A DNA stretch of 29,194 nt, taken from positions 1 to 29,194 of the forward strand of contig JBLHRR010000057.1 in the NCBI GenBank assembly GCA_047626155.1, in the 5' to 3' direction. The stretch's first letter is position 1. Every line of letters starts with the position of its first letter. Origin of the DNA: CALGLS01 sp047626155 (lineage in GTDB: Bacteria > Bacteroidota > Bacteroidia > Chitinophagales > Saprospiraceae). Positions 14,686 through 22,643 of this stretch are shown here, one piece after another. The position numbers and the translations under genes were made by a program. The notes below the pieces were generated by a model. The model ran no database searches and had not been told where the DNA came from. It saw nothing but the letters and a program-made list of their open reading frames with translations.

Positions 14686-15048
14686 CTACAATAAAGCTAG
14701 TAGTTTCGGTAGAAAAATAAGCAAACCAATAATCGCAGCGCCTATGGCTGTAATGAGGACACCTCCGGCAGCAGCATCTTTTACCTTGCCCGCAAGCGGA
14801 TTATATTCCGGTGAGACCAAGTCGGTCAAATGTTCCAGTGCAGTGTTGAAAGCCTCGGCAGACATAACTGCGAGACTGGCTACAGCTATAAAGCACCATT
14901 CTGTGATAGAAATAGAAAAGAAGTATCCGGAAAGGACAGTAAGTACGGCAACAACAATATGAATTTTCATATTGGGCTGTGATTGCACCACTTCATAGAT
15001 GCCAGCAAAAGCATATTTGAAACTATTTAAGCGCTGCTTGATGCTCAT
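14686..15048 (-). CDS. dgkA: Diacylglycerol kinase family protein (lipid or undecaprenol kinase)
   Basis: DgkA-type enzymes phosphorylate membrane lipids (diacylglycerol, or undecaprenol in many non-enteric bacteria). The product has three membrane segments (about 30-46, 51-64 and 95-112 from the chosen start) and the family signature: SAEAFNTALEHLTDLVSP, with the catalytic-site Glu residues, followed by YNPLAGKVKDAAAGGVLI. I chose the ATG at 15048, giving 120 residues, the usual DgkA size; the frame extends to an ATG at 15099, but this adds an atypical basic leader and a 77-bp overlap. With the chosen start it overlaps the end of the upstream gene by 26 bp, so the two are almost certainly cotranscribed and translationally coupled. 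Substrate choice cannot be read from sequence. Confidence 0.88.
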   Translation of the reverse strand: MSIKQRLNSFKYAFAGIYEVVQSQPNMKIHIVVAVLTVLSGYFFSISITEWCFIAVASLAVMSAEAFNTALEHLTDLVSPEYNPLAGKVKDAAAGGVLITAIGAAIIGLLIFLPKLLALL

Positions 15049-16000
15049 TCTTTGTCTTAGTGTTTTTTTGAAAAGCCGCCTGGATACCGAGATGGCCATA
15101 GAGCGTTTTTTCTACTTTGTCAAAAGCGATACACTCAAAATTATTGGAGTGAAAGATATAATCTACAGGATACTTCCAAAGATTATCCAAGCCCTGTGTA
15201 GCGCAACTTCGGCTATCCAGAAGAGCGCTTTCATTCATTAAAAGCTGAATTTCATCCCACCAGGGCGGTGCATTATAGTCGCCAATAGCAAAAGTAGGAA
15301 GTTTGGATTTATTCACCTCTCTGCTGATCGTTACCATATGCTCAATTAGATTCTGATAAGCGAGGCTGTAAATAGGAGGCTCCGTATAAGAACTAACCAG
15401 TCGATAATCAGCTTTCGCTTCTTTATCGGCGATGGTGACTGCTAGATTGGGGATTTCATTAAAATAAAAAGTGTCGATATCCAAAATTGGTGTTTTGGAA
15501 TAGATGGCCAACCCGTAAGGGGTCATACTGACCATAGAAGTAGCATATGGATATTCTTTACGCAATGCTTTTTCAAAGGCGGCGTGCCAATCGGGTGTTA
15601 CTTCCTGAAAGGAAAGAACATCGGCATTTACCTTTAGAATTGAAGCTACGGTTTCGTCATAAGGCTCTTCGGAATTGGCAATATTAAAATGCGCTAAGTG
15701 TACAGTAGTTTTAGAAGCATCTTCTTTTTGAATCATGGGCCAGTCCCAATTGGAATAAAACTTAAGGAAGAGACAAAGCCCAGCACAGCATAAAAAACTG
15801 GTGAAAGTTAACTGAGGTTGCCGCAAAGCCAAAAAAGCTAAACCAAGAAAGAGATAAGTTAACATGATATGCACCGCAAAGCTAGACCCAATCTTAAATA
15901 AGATGTAGTTTGGGGTAAACACACAGCCTAAGGCGATGAGTATAATGACGACGTTTAGGGTAATCTGAATCGGCCGTTTATTTAGTATGCTACTTATCAT
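15023..16000 (-). CDS. Membrane-anchored endonuclease/exonuclease/phosphatase (EEP) fold protein
   Basis: The 325-residue protein has three membrane segments in its first 85 residues (about 13-28, 42-60, 66-80), then an EEP domain at about 100-312. Recognisable sites are HFNIAN with Asn106, SFQEVTPDW with the metal-binding Glu133, AIGDYNAPPWW with Asp241 and Asn243, and PVDYIFHS with Asp280. Two usual catalytic positions are changed: the His expected before the T-x-P-P block is Tyr205 (VSSYTEPP), and the Asp of the final D-H pair is Gly302 (LYGHLG). Both differ from the expected residue by a single base. Members of this family can act on nucleic acids, phosphoinositides or sphingolipids. Overlap with a lipid kinase gene suggests a membrane phospholipid role. 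The protein may be catalytically impaired. Confidence 0.85.
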   Translation of the reverse strand: MISSILNKRPIQITLNVVIILIALGCVFTPNYILFKIGSSFAVHIMLTYLFLGLAFLALRQPQLTFTSFLCCAGLCLFLKFYSNWDWPMIQKEDASKTTVHLAHFNIANSEEPYDETVASILKVNADVLSFQEVTPDWHAAFEKALRKEYPYATSMVSMTPYGLAIYSKTPILDIDTFYFNEIPNLAVTIADKEAKADYRLVSSYTEPPIYSLAYQNLIEHMVTISREVNKSKLPTFAIGDYNAPPWWDEIQLLMNESALLDSRSCATQGLDNLWKYPVDYIFHSNNFECIAFDKVEKTLYGHLGIQAAFQKNTKTKNEHQAALK

Positions 16001-16071
16001 AGTTTCGGCGAAGGTACATGGTTTTTGGGGATTTTATAGGATAATGAGATGATAGGCGGTTCTTTAGTCAT

Positions 16072-16102
16072 TATCTAGGGGCTTGATATCTAGCCCTAGA
16101 TA
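16072..16102 (-). terminator. Hairpin after the lamin-tail gene, weak terminator candidate
   Basis: TATCTAGGGGCT pairs with AGCCCTAGATA, with one bulged G and an 8-nt loop, about 33 bp past the stop of the gene ending at 16135. No clear U-run follows, so the terminator call is weak; it may be only a structured 3' end. Confidence 0.3.
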
Positions 16103-16134
16103 TGACGTGGAGCCTGATAGCCTGATATTTCAGA

Positions 16135-19100
16135 TCACAACTGACTCGCCACCACGAAGGGTAGACGACACTGCTTGACTTCACCATCTGGGTTCAGCAA
16201 TTTTGCCTCTAGTACATGCACTCCTGTTCTTGCCCGATTGCCTTCCTCATTTATACCATCCCATTTGATGCTGCCTTCGATAAGCAGTAATTCATTCTCC
16301 GTAAGTCTTTTAATTAACCGGCCTTTGGCGTCGTAAATATTAATATTTGCCGTAAAGCCAGGACGATCTAGGGCATACTGAATCTGTAGGAAGTCTTCGA
16401 TGCCATCATTATCTGGAGAGAGGCGATCAGTTTCCAACCAAAGGAGGTCATCGTCTGTAGAATTATTGTTGGATATAAATTGTGAATTCTGGTAAGTAGG
16501 AGTCGCGAATCCCACAGCCTCGGCTGCAGAGTGCCAGTTGTCGTCAGATTGCGTAGGGTCACTCGGATTGATGCGCTCTAGGGAAACCCCATTCTTATCG
16601 CTGAGAAGTGGGTAATGCATGGATTCTATGTAGCTGAATTCATCGATGATAAAGGCGGTTGCCAATATCGGTACATAGAGGACTACCGTTCCTTCCTTGT
16701 CTTCATAGGTAGGCAAACCTGTTTCGGTTAAGGCATAGAAGGAAGTGTTTTGATAGCGGTTCTGTATATCAAGTGGGTTCTCAGTGAGTACGATATAGTC
16801 TGATGGGAAAAGAAGACAGTTTGACTGAACAGCTTCTGGTGAATCAATACTGTCACTATCGTCGCGGGAGGCGATGAAGAGACTGGATAGGTCAATGACT
16901 TTGTTGGAACGATTAAAAAGCTCTACAAAGTCAGTCCCACCTGTCTCCGGATTGAAAAGTACTTCATTTATGACTAGGTCTTCCGTTGCTAATAGATCAG
17001 GCAAGGCAATTTTTACTTCATTAAAAACACCTATGTTGTTACCTCTGCAATCCTCTTGTGTTGTTTTTACAAAAAGGGTATAAACCTCGCCGGCCTGCAT
17101 TGCTGGCTCTATGGTCATTATTGCTCTGTTGAAAAGAGGAGGGGTTGCTACGATATTATTAATAGTAAAGCCATCTATATTGTAATTTTCTAACAATAGT
17201 TCTGGATTGATCGCTTTGTTGAAAAAGAGATTTATTTGAGTCGTTGAATTGGGGTAGGCGCAAATCAAATCAAGTGTAGTTTCGTCGGGCGTATTGTCAA
17301 TGACGGAATTGGCTACGCCCGGAGTTCCGCCCGTTGGGTTAACAGAGGCGCGCCAGTTGTTGTCTAAATTGCAATAGTTATTGGGGTTGATCATTTCTAG
17401 TGACCAACCACCGTCCGATTTCCCACTGTCTTGATACCATCCAATATTGTAGTTCACTGCATGAATAATATCTCCGGCAGGGTTAATCAATTCCAGATTA
17501 TCTTCTGTATTACCCAGCCCGAAAAGAAAGTCTACGGGAAGTGTATCGCCATAAATACCAAAATTTCCACTGCCGTCTTCATAGAGAATGACATGAGCTC
17601 CTGCTTTAAGCAAATAGTAGGGAAGGAAAATTTCATCATCACGATCAGCTAAAATGAAGTTCGCCAGACTAATGTTTTTATCTGAGCGATTAAATAACTC
17701 GATGTATTCTGCTCCTGGTAAACCAATAATTGGTGTAGGGTCAGCGAATATTTCATTAATTAAAATGTCATAAGGTTCCGCAGATTCGGGAACATAATAA
17801 GTGAATTCCGCACTATCGAAATCAGTAGCTATGGTATTGCCACTACAGTCAGTTAAACCTGTTTGAAGCGAAATGGTATAGCTGGTTTTATCTTGCAAGA
17901 AAGGAGCACCGACGCTTAGTAGAATACTATTTTGATCGGGTTGTTCTAACAATACACTTTGGATGCCTCCTGTCGCTCCGGAAAGTTGAAATAAACCTGG
18001 GCTTAAAACATCGGTAATGATCTCATTAAAGACCAAGCGAATTTGATTTTCACTAAAAGCAATTACGCCCAGTAACTTCGGTCCTTCGCTATCTGGGACG
18101 TTATTAAAGGTGGAATTCTGAGTGCCGGGCGTTCCCCCAATACTATTGTTAGAAGCGCTCCAGTTGGAAGCCCCCTGGCAATACAATTCCGGGTTTCCTA
18201 ATTCCAAAGACCAGCCGCCATTGTCTTTCTCCGTATCCTGATACCAAGCGGTGGTATAGAAAGCCTGATGGACTGTGTTTCCCAATTGATCTTTTAAAGT
18301 CAAATCATCTCCAGCATTGTTTAGCGCTGGAAATCCATCGACCGCTAAGACAGCTCCAAAAGGACTATATAAGCCTTCATTATCAGGATCGCAAAGAATT
18401 ACATAACTATTGGGAGCCAAAACATAGGCAGCTAAAGTAGTTTCAGAAGAAGCATCACTAAAGAAAAAGCCCTGGAGGTTGATGGCTTTATTAGTTCGGT
18501 TGTACAATTCTATGAATTCTTCGTTTGGTAAGCTGGTCATATCGCTATCCGGGGCGGCAAAGATTTCATTGATTAAAATATCAAAAGGTTCTGCCAACTC
18601 TGTTATGAAAATCTGGAATGGAAGACTATTGTTAGTACTTATGTTATTGCCTCCGCAATCCAGTACATTGTTGATAATCACATTATAGCTTTCCCCACTG
18701 TTAATGGTAAGATTACTAATCTTCAAATGAATCAGCGTAGGATCACTGCCGTCCAATATAGCGCTCATCGGATTTCCAATAAAACTACCTCCAGCATCTT
18801 CAATGTTATAATTCGTTGCTATTTCAGCACTGGCTTGATCGACTGTTTTAGAAAAAAACAATTGAAGGTCATTAGTAGAAATAGGGGAGAGGCTTTCTAG
18901 GTTCAGCGGATCATTTGAACCAGGGGCCGTTGCATTTATGTAAATATCATCAAAAGCAAAATTAGCTACATTCGATACGGTATATTTACAGAAGAAGCCA
19001 AAGTGTGTTCCGGTGGTGAAGGTGTTGTCGGAAATGCTACCCTCTTCGGAAAAGCAGGTTCCTCCAGTATAATCTGCACCACAGCGCCATAAGCCACTGT

Positions 19101-19578
19101 CGTTTCTGGTTATTTGAACGCGAGCGATATTGTTTGTCGAAGCACCCATTTGTCCTTCGGTGTTAAAGCGGAGGAGGAAAGTTTCGTCTGTTCCATTCTG
19201 ACGATATAATTCAAACGCATCGTTGGCATTGCTTTCGCCAATACGGAGGAAGTAACCGTTGACTGGGCCAGTCAGGTCACTATTGTCAGAGCTGAGGTAG
19301 ATTTTTGGAAAGTTCCCCGTTGCCGAAGGATTGAAGTCTAATTCCAGCCAAAAACTCCAAGAGGTACTGTCGGCTATGCTTGCAGGGGTAGAGAGAAAAG
19401 CAGTACCTGCGGTGTCGGCGTTTAGCATTAATATTTCATTGTCTACGGCGAATAAAGTATTGTCGCCAGACCAGGTCGGGTTACTGTCGAAGTTGCCATC
19501 CTGAAAATTTTCCTGCAGTTGCGCAGAAAGGAAAAAGGGGGCGAAAGACAGTAGTAAAAAAAATATCATCTGTTTCAT
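16135..19578 (-). CDS. Large secreted protein with three lamin-tail domains and a FlgD-like C-terminus
   Basis: The 1147-residue protein has a signal peptide (cleavage near LSAQ, residue 19-20). Residues about 21-215 form a concanavalin-like sandwich (DGNFDSNPTWSGD, GYFLRIGESNANDAFELYR, NFAFDDIYI). Three modules then repeat the same pair: an Ig-like domain (about 225-325, 500-595, 770-860), each closing with D-C-x-G-N-x-I, followed by a lamin-tail domain (about 330-490, 602-760, 867-1032) starting ILINEIF or LVINEVLF and carrying EFIELYNR-type motifs. The first two end in GGTPGxxNS. Residues about 1050-1147 are a FlgD-like domain (LSPDNDGIEDFLQIQY, IYDAKGRLIKRL, IKWDGINEEGNRARTGVHVL). Lamin-tail proteins in Bacteroidota are exported and often found with surface nucleases or proteases; here the role is structural or adhesive by inference. 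No catalytic site is visible. Confidence 0.92.
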   Translation of the reverse strand: MKQMIFFLLLSFAPFFLSAQLQENFQDGNFDSNPTWSGDNTLFAVDNEILMLNADTAGTAFLSTPASIADSTSWSFWLELDFNPSATGNFPKIYLSSDNSDLTGPVNGYFLRIGESNANDAFELYRQNGTDETFLLRFNTEGQMGASTNNIARVQITRNDSGLWRCGADYTGGTCFSEEGSISDNTFTTGTHFGFFCKYTVSNVANFAFDDIYINATAPGSNDPLNLESLSPISTNDLQLFFSKTVDQASAEIATNYNIEDAGGSFIGNPMSAILDGSDPTLIHLKISNLTINSGESYNVIINNVLDCGGNNISTNNSLPFQIFITELAEPFDILINEIFAAPDSDMTSLPNEEFIELYNRTNKAINLQGFFFSDASSETTLAAYVLAPNSYVILCDPDNEGLYSPFGAVLAVDGFPALNNAGDDLTLKDQLGNTVHQAFYTTAWYQDTEKDNGGWSLELGNPELYCQGASNWSASNNSIGGTPGTQNSTFNNVPDSEGPKLLGVIAFSENQIRLVFNEIITDVLSPGLFQLSGATGGIQSVLLEQPDQNSILLSVGAPFLQDKTSYTISLQTGLTDCSGNTIATDFDSAEFTYYVPESAEPYDILINEIFADPTPIIGLPGAEYIELFNRSDKNISLANFILADRDDEIFLPYYLLKAGAHVILYEDGSGNFGIYGDTLPVDFLFGLGNTEDNLELINPAGDIIHAVNYNIGWYQDSGKSDGGWSLEMINPNNYCNLDNNWRASVNPTGGTPGVANSVIDNTPDETTLDLICAYPNSTTQINLFFNKAINPELLLENYNIDGFTINNIVATPPLFNRAIMTIEPAMQAGEVYTLFVKTTQEDCRGNNIGVFNEVKIALPDLLATEDLVINEVLFNPETGGTDFVELFNRSNKVIDLSSLFIASRDDSDSIDSPEAVQSNCLLFPSDYIVLTENPLDIQNRYQNTSFYALTETGLPTYEDKEGTVVLYVPILATAFIIDEFSYIESMHYPLLSDKNGVSLERINPSDPTQSDDNWHSAAEAVGFATPTYQNSQFISNNNSTDDDLLWLETDRLSPDNDGIEDFLQIQYALDRPGFTANINIYDAKGRLIKRLTENELLLIEGSIKWDGINEEGNRARTGVHVLEAKLLNPDGEVKQCRLPFVVASQL

Positions 19579-19582
19579 GTCT

Positions 19583-19590
19583 CAAAAATA
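19583..19590 (-). promoter_or_regulatory. Candidate -7 box (TATTTTTG) of the lamin-tail gene
   Basis: On the minus strand TATTTTTG matches TAnnTTTG perfectly and is separated from the ATG at 19578 by 4 nt (AGAC). No TTTG box is seen at the usual upstream spacing. As with guaB, a start at this box would give a message with almost no leader. Confidence 0.3.
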
Positions 19591-19637
19591 GCAATAAAAG
19601 AGTTTTGCGATTATCTTTGTTGGCATTAAAATGCAAA

Positions 19638-19777
19638 CCTTCTTTGAGAAATGACGTGGTTCATCAAAAAGATTGTTCAAAAACGACTGTAGTGCAAGGG
19701 AAGGAGTGTTGAAAATCTATTTGTTGAACTCATAAAATATGGAATCCCGCAGGCGGGCCGGTAGGTTCTTCAAAGAA
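19638..19777 (+). repeat. MITE-like repeat R2, copy B
   Basis: This aligns with 12592-12710 along nearly its full length: CCTTCTTTGAG-AAATGACGTGGTTC, then CAAAAAGATT, TAGTGCAAGG, and TGTTGAAAATCTATTTG, ending CAAAGAA. Near its right end it carries about 20 bp absent from copy A, containing the GC-rich palindrome CCCGCAGGCGGG. It fills most of the gap between the lamin-tail gene and asd, in the same orientation as copy A. Confidence 0.75.
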
Positions 19778-19871
19778 TCGTATAACCCATATTTTGTAGA
19801 GGTTTACAGACGGCAGATTTTTTGTTTAGTATTTAATGCATAAGCATAATGCAAAAAGATAAAATCATATT

Positions 19872-20891
19872 ATGAAAGTAGCAGTAGTAGGCGTCACAGG
19901 TCTTGTAGGCACTGTAATGCGGACCGTATTAGAAGAAAGGAATTTTCCAATCACTGAATTTTTGGCGGTTGCTTCGGCTCGTTCTGTTGGAAAGCAGGTC
20001 GAATTCGCAGGTAAGATGCATACCATTATTTCTATGGAAGACGCAGTGGCAGCAAAACCTGATATCGCGATTTTTTCTGCAGGAGGCTCTGTCTCTTTGG
20101 AATGGGCTCCCCACTTCGCTGAAGTAGGGACTACGGTTATTGACAACTCCTCTGCTTGGCGGATGGATCCAACGAAAAAATTAATAGTACCAGAGGTGAA
20201 TGCGAATGTGTTGACAGCGGAAGATAAAATCATAGCAAATCCTAATTGTTCGACTATTCAGATGGTTGTCGCCTTATCGCCCTTGCACCAAAGCTATAAG
20301 ATTCGTAGATTAGTGATCTCAACGTATCAGTCTATAACAGGGACGGGTAAAAAAGCAGTAGATCAGTATGAGGCAGAGAAGAAAGGAGAGCAAGCTGAAA
20401 ACATGGCTTACCCTCATCCTATCTTTGATAATTGTATTCCTCATTGCGATATTTTTTTAGAAAACGATTATACCAAAGAAGAGATGAAGTTGGTACATGA
20501 AACTAGAAAAATTCTAAATGATCAGAAAATGGGTATTACAGCTACGGCTGTTCGGGTACCCGTTCAAGGAGGACATTCAGAATCTGTGAACGTAGAATTT
20601 GAGAAAGAATATGAAGTAGCGGATGTGAAAGAATTGTTAGCGAAAAGTCAGGGTATTATTGTATTGGATGATAATTCAAAAAATAATTACCCAATGCCAC
20701 TTCTTTCACAGCATAAAGATGAAGTCTTCGTAGGTAGATTACGGAGAGATGACTCACAAGAAAATACGTTGAATATGTGGATTGTTTCTGATAACCTCAG
20801 AAAGGGAGCAGCCACAAACGCCGTACAAATAGCAGAACACTTGTTGGCCGAAAACTTAATTGGACAGCCAGCCCATAGATCAGCTGAATAG
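19872..20891 (+). CDS. asd: Aspartate-semialdehyde dehydrogenase
   Basis: Asd reduces aspartyl-phosphate to aspartate-semialdehyde with NADPH, the branch point to lysine/diaminopimelate, threonine and methionine. The 339-residue protein starts with the nucleotide-binding VAVVGVTGLVG (residues 3-13). It carries SAGGSVS (69-75), NSSAWRMD near 92-99 and the catalytic Cys126 in NPNCST. Further on are STYQSITGTGKKAVDQ at about 150-165 and the substrate-binding RVPVQGGHSE with Arg228 and His235. The length and motif order are typical of the bacterial enzyme. It is followed by a coiled-coil gene 71 bp downstream on the same strand, possibly cotranscribed. Confidence 0.96.
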   Translation: MKVAVVGVTGLVGTVMRTVLEERNFPITEFLAVASARSVGKQVEFAGKMHTIISMEDAVAAKPDIAIFSAGGSVSLEWAPHFAEVGTTVIDNSSAWRMDPTKKLIVPEVNANVLTAEDKIIANPNCSTIQMVVALSPLHQSYKIRRLVISTYQSITGTGKKAVDQYEAEKKGEQAENMAYPHPIFDNCIPHCDIFLENDYTKEEMKLVHETRKILNDQKMGITATAVRVPVQGGHSESVNVEFEKEYEVADVKELLAKSQGIIVLDDNSKNNYPMPLLSQHKDEVFVGRLRRDDSQENTLNMWIVSDNLRKGAATNAVQIAEHLLAENLIGQPAHRSAE

Positions 20892-20962
20892 TATTAGTTA
20901 ATGCTTAACGCTGAACACCGACATACATTTACATTGTTTAACGATTAAAAGTTACCGTATTT

Positions 20963-22516
20963 ATGAAAACCAAGATTGTACTTTGGGGTACCAACGAAAA
21001 AGACGAACGAGTATTGATTGCGCTTCAACTCCGAGCGCAAGACAACAAAGTAGACCTCTTCACATTTCCAGATAGCCTGGTTTCAGAAGACTTCTACAAC
21101 CAAATGATGGACAATTGGCGAAACGACAAAGAATGTCTGCTTCCAGAAGGCCACCATAAAGAAGAGCGAAATCTTTCTGCTACAGAAGGGTTATTGCCAG
21201 AGACATTGAAAGTAGAACGAGGCGATTTGGTGCAACGTGCTCAAACGGAATGGCACTTCGTTGTGCTTTCCTCAAAACTAAATGAGACCTATCAGTCTGA
21301 ACTGAATGAGCTCAAAGAAAAAATTGAAGGACTTAGTGGCTACGAATCGGCCCGATGGGAAGATTTGAAAATATTTTGGTCTAAGGTTCAAAACCAAATT
21401 CAGGAACGGAACCTCTTCCGCGAACATGCGAATGCCTTGAGGGAGTCTACTAATGGTTTGTTCGATCATTTAAAAAAATTACGTTCTTCTTTAGATGAAG
21501 AATTTAAAACCAGTTCTAAATCTGTTTATGATAACTTCATGACTAACTTAGGAGGGATAGAAGAGAAAGTAACGAAGGGTTTAAATTTACAATCGATCTT
21601 TAATGAATTGAGAAATATTCAAAAAGACTTTAAAGATGTTCAGTTGACGAGAGAGCATCGGAATAAAGCTTGGAACAAGATGGACAAGTTGTTCAAAGTG
21701 GTGAAAGAAAAGCGCTATGGTAGCGATGCTGCTTCAGGTAATTCTCCACTGGATCGATTCAAAAAACGTTACGATGGTTTGATGAATGCGATTGGTAGAA
21801 TGGAAACGTCAATAAAAAGAGATAAAAATGATTATGATTTTCAAGGCAAACGCATTGAAGATTCTGATGGTCAGTTGGAAGCACAAATCCGGCAGGCTAA
21901 GATAAAGATGATCGAAGAGCGGATCAATTCCAAAAATGAAAAGTTGGAAGATATGCTCAAGACAAAAGCAGAGTTGGAAGCTAAAATGGCTGCTCAGGAA
22001 ATTCGAGATAAAAAGAATGCGGAGCGGATGGCAGAGAATAAAGCTAAGGAGGAAGCTAAGAAAGCAGCTAAAGAAAAGATTGCGGCTCAGATAGCAGAGA
22101 AGCAGGAAACTCATGCCGCTGATTCTGAAGATTTGAAAAAGGCGGCGGCTGTTATTGCTGCGGCGAAAGTAGCAAAGACGGTAGCGACTCCTGACGCGGA
22201 GAAAACTGCTGAACCTGAAGCGACTGCGGAAAGAGCTGCGGAACCAATTGCGGAGAAAGTCGAAGAAAAGGTAGCTGAGAAAGCAGAAGAAAAAACGGCA
22301 GAAAAGGCAGAGACAAAGGAAGAGGAGAAAGCTCCGGAATCTTCAGAGACTTTGATGAGCGCCATTGGTGTGACTTTGGGTGAAGCTTTTGAAGATGCAG
22401 TTGATACTGTAAAAGCAATAGCGGAAGTGGTTTCTGATAAAGTGGAAGATAAGATTGAGGACTTGAAGGCTGCTGCTGCGGATGCTGATGCGGAGACGCC
22501 GAAAGGAGAGGAGTAA
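20963..22516 (+). CDS. Charged coiled-coil protein of unknown function
   Basis: The 517-residue protein has no signal peptide or membrane segment and is probably cytoplasmic. Its first about 110 residues look like a small alpha/beta module (TKIVLWGTNEKDERVLIALQ, VDLFTFPDSLVSEDFYN, ending WHFVVLSSKL). Residues about 115-250 are helical and rich in Trp and charge (ARWEDLKIFWSKVQNQIQER). A long coiled coil follows to about 385. Residues 385-470 are low-complexity Ala/Glu/Lys (AEKAEEKTAEKAE type), and a last amphipathic helical segment ends in an acidic tail. The AEK tract creates long open antisense frames that are not genes. I do not recognise the family. It lies 71 bp downstream of asd and has its own terminator. 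Confidence 0.85.
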   Translation: MKTKIVLWGTNEKDERVLIALQLRAQDNKVDLFTFPDSLVSEDFYNQMMDNWRNDKECLLPEGHHKEERNLSATEGLLPETLKVERGDLVQRAQTEWHFVVLSSKLNETYQSELNELKEKIEGLSGYESARWEDLKIFWSKVQNQIQERNLFREHANALRESTNGLFDHLKKLRSSLDEEFKTSSKSVYDNFMTNLGGIEEKVTKGLNLQSIFNELRNIQKDFKDVQLTREHRNKAWNKMDKLFKVVKEKRYGSDAASGNSPLDRFKKRYDGLMNAIGRMETSIKRDKNDYDFQGKRIEDSDGQLEAQIRQAKIKMIEERINSKNEKLEDMLKTKAELEAKMAAQEIRDKKNAERMAENKAKEEAKKAAKEKIAAQIAEKQETHAADSEDLKKAAAVIAAAKVAKTVATPDAEKTAEPEATAERAAEPIAEKVEEKVAEKAEEKTAEKAETKEEEKAPESSETLMSAIGVTLGEAFEDAVDTVKAIAEVVSDKVEDKIEDLKAAAADADAETPKGEE

Positions 22517-22545
22517 TAAGGGTAACTTAAAAGACAATTGAAATT

Positions 22546-22588
22546 AAAAAACGCTCACTTGGTTGGTTCCATGTGAGCGTTTTTTTTG
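22546..22588 (+). terminator. Intrinsic terminator between convergent genes
   Basis: AAAAAACGCTCAC pairs with GTGAGCGTTTTTT around a 14-nt loop, with eight T following on the plus strand. It lies 30 bp after the coiled-coil gene's stop. The A-run on the other side lets it also serve the alkaline phosphatase gene, whose stop is about 55 bp away on the opposite strand. Confidence 0.88.
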
Positions 22589-22643
22589 TCGATTACCGAG
22601 CCTCAAAAGAAGAGCATCTGTCCACCCAACTAATTAAACTTCT

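Noticed and set aside
15049..15099. Longer dgkA start at 15099 (137 residues)
   Set aside because: It adds a basic leader unlike the family and increases the overlap with the upstream gene to 77 bp; the ATG at 15048 gives the normal 120-residue size.
22111..22418. Antisense open frames opposite the AEK-rich tract
   Set aside because: They are Ser/Phe/Ala- or Leu/Pro/Gln-rich shadows produced by the GAA/GCN/AAA codon bias of the coding strand.
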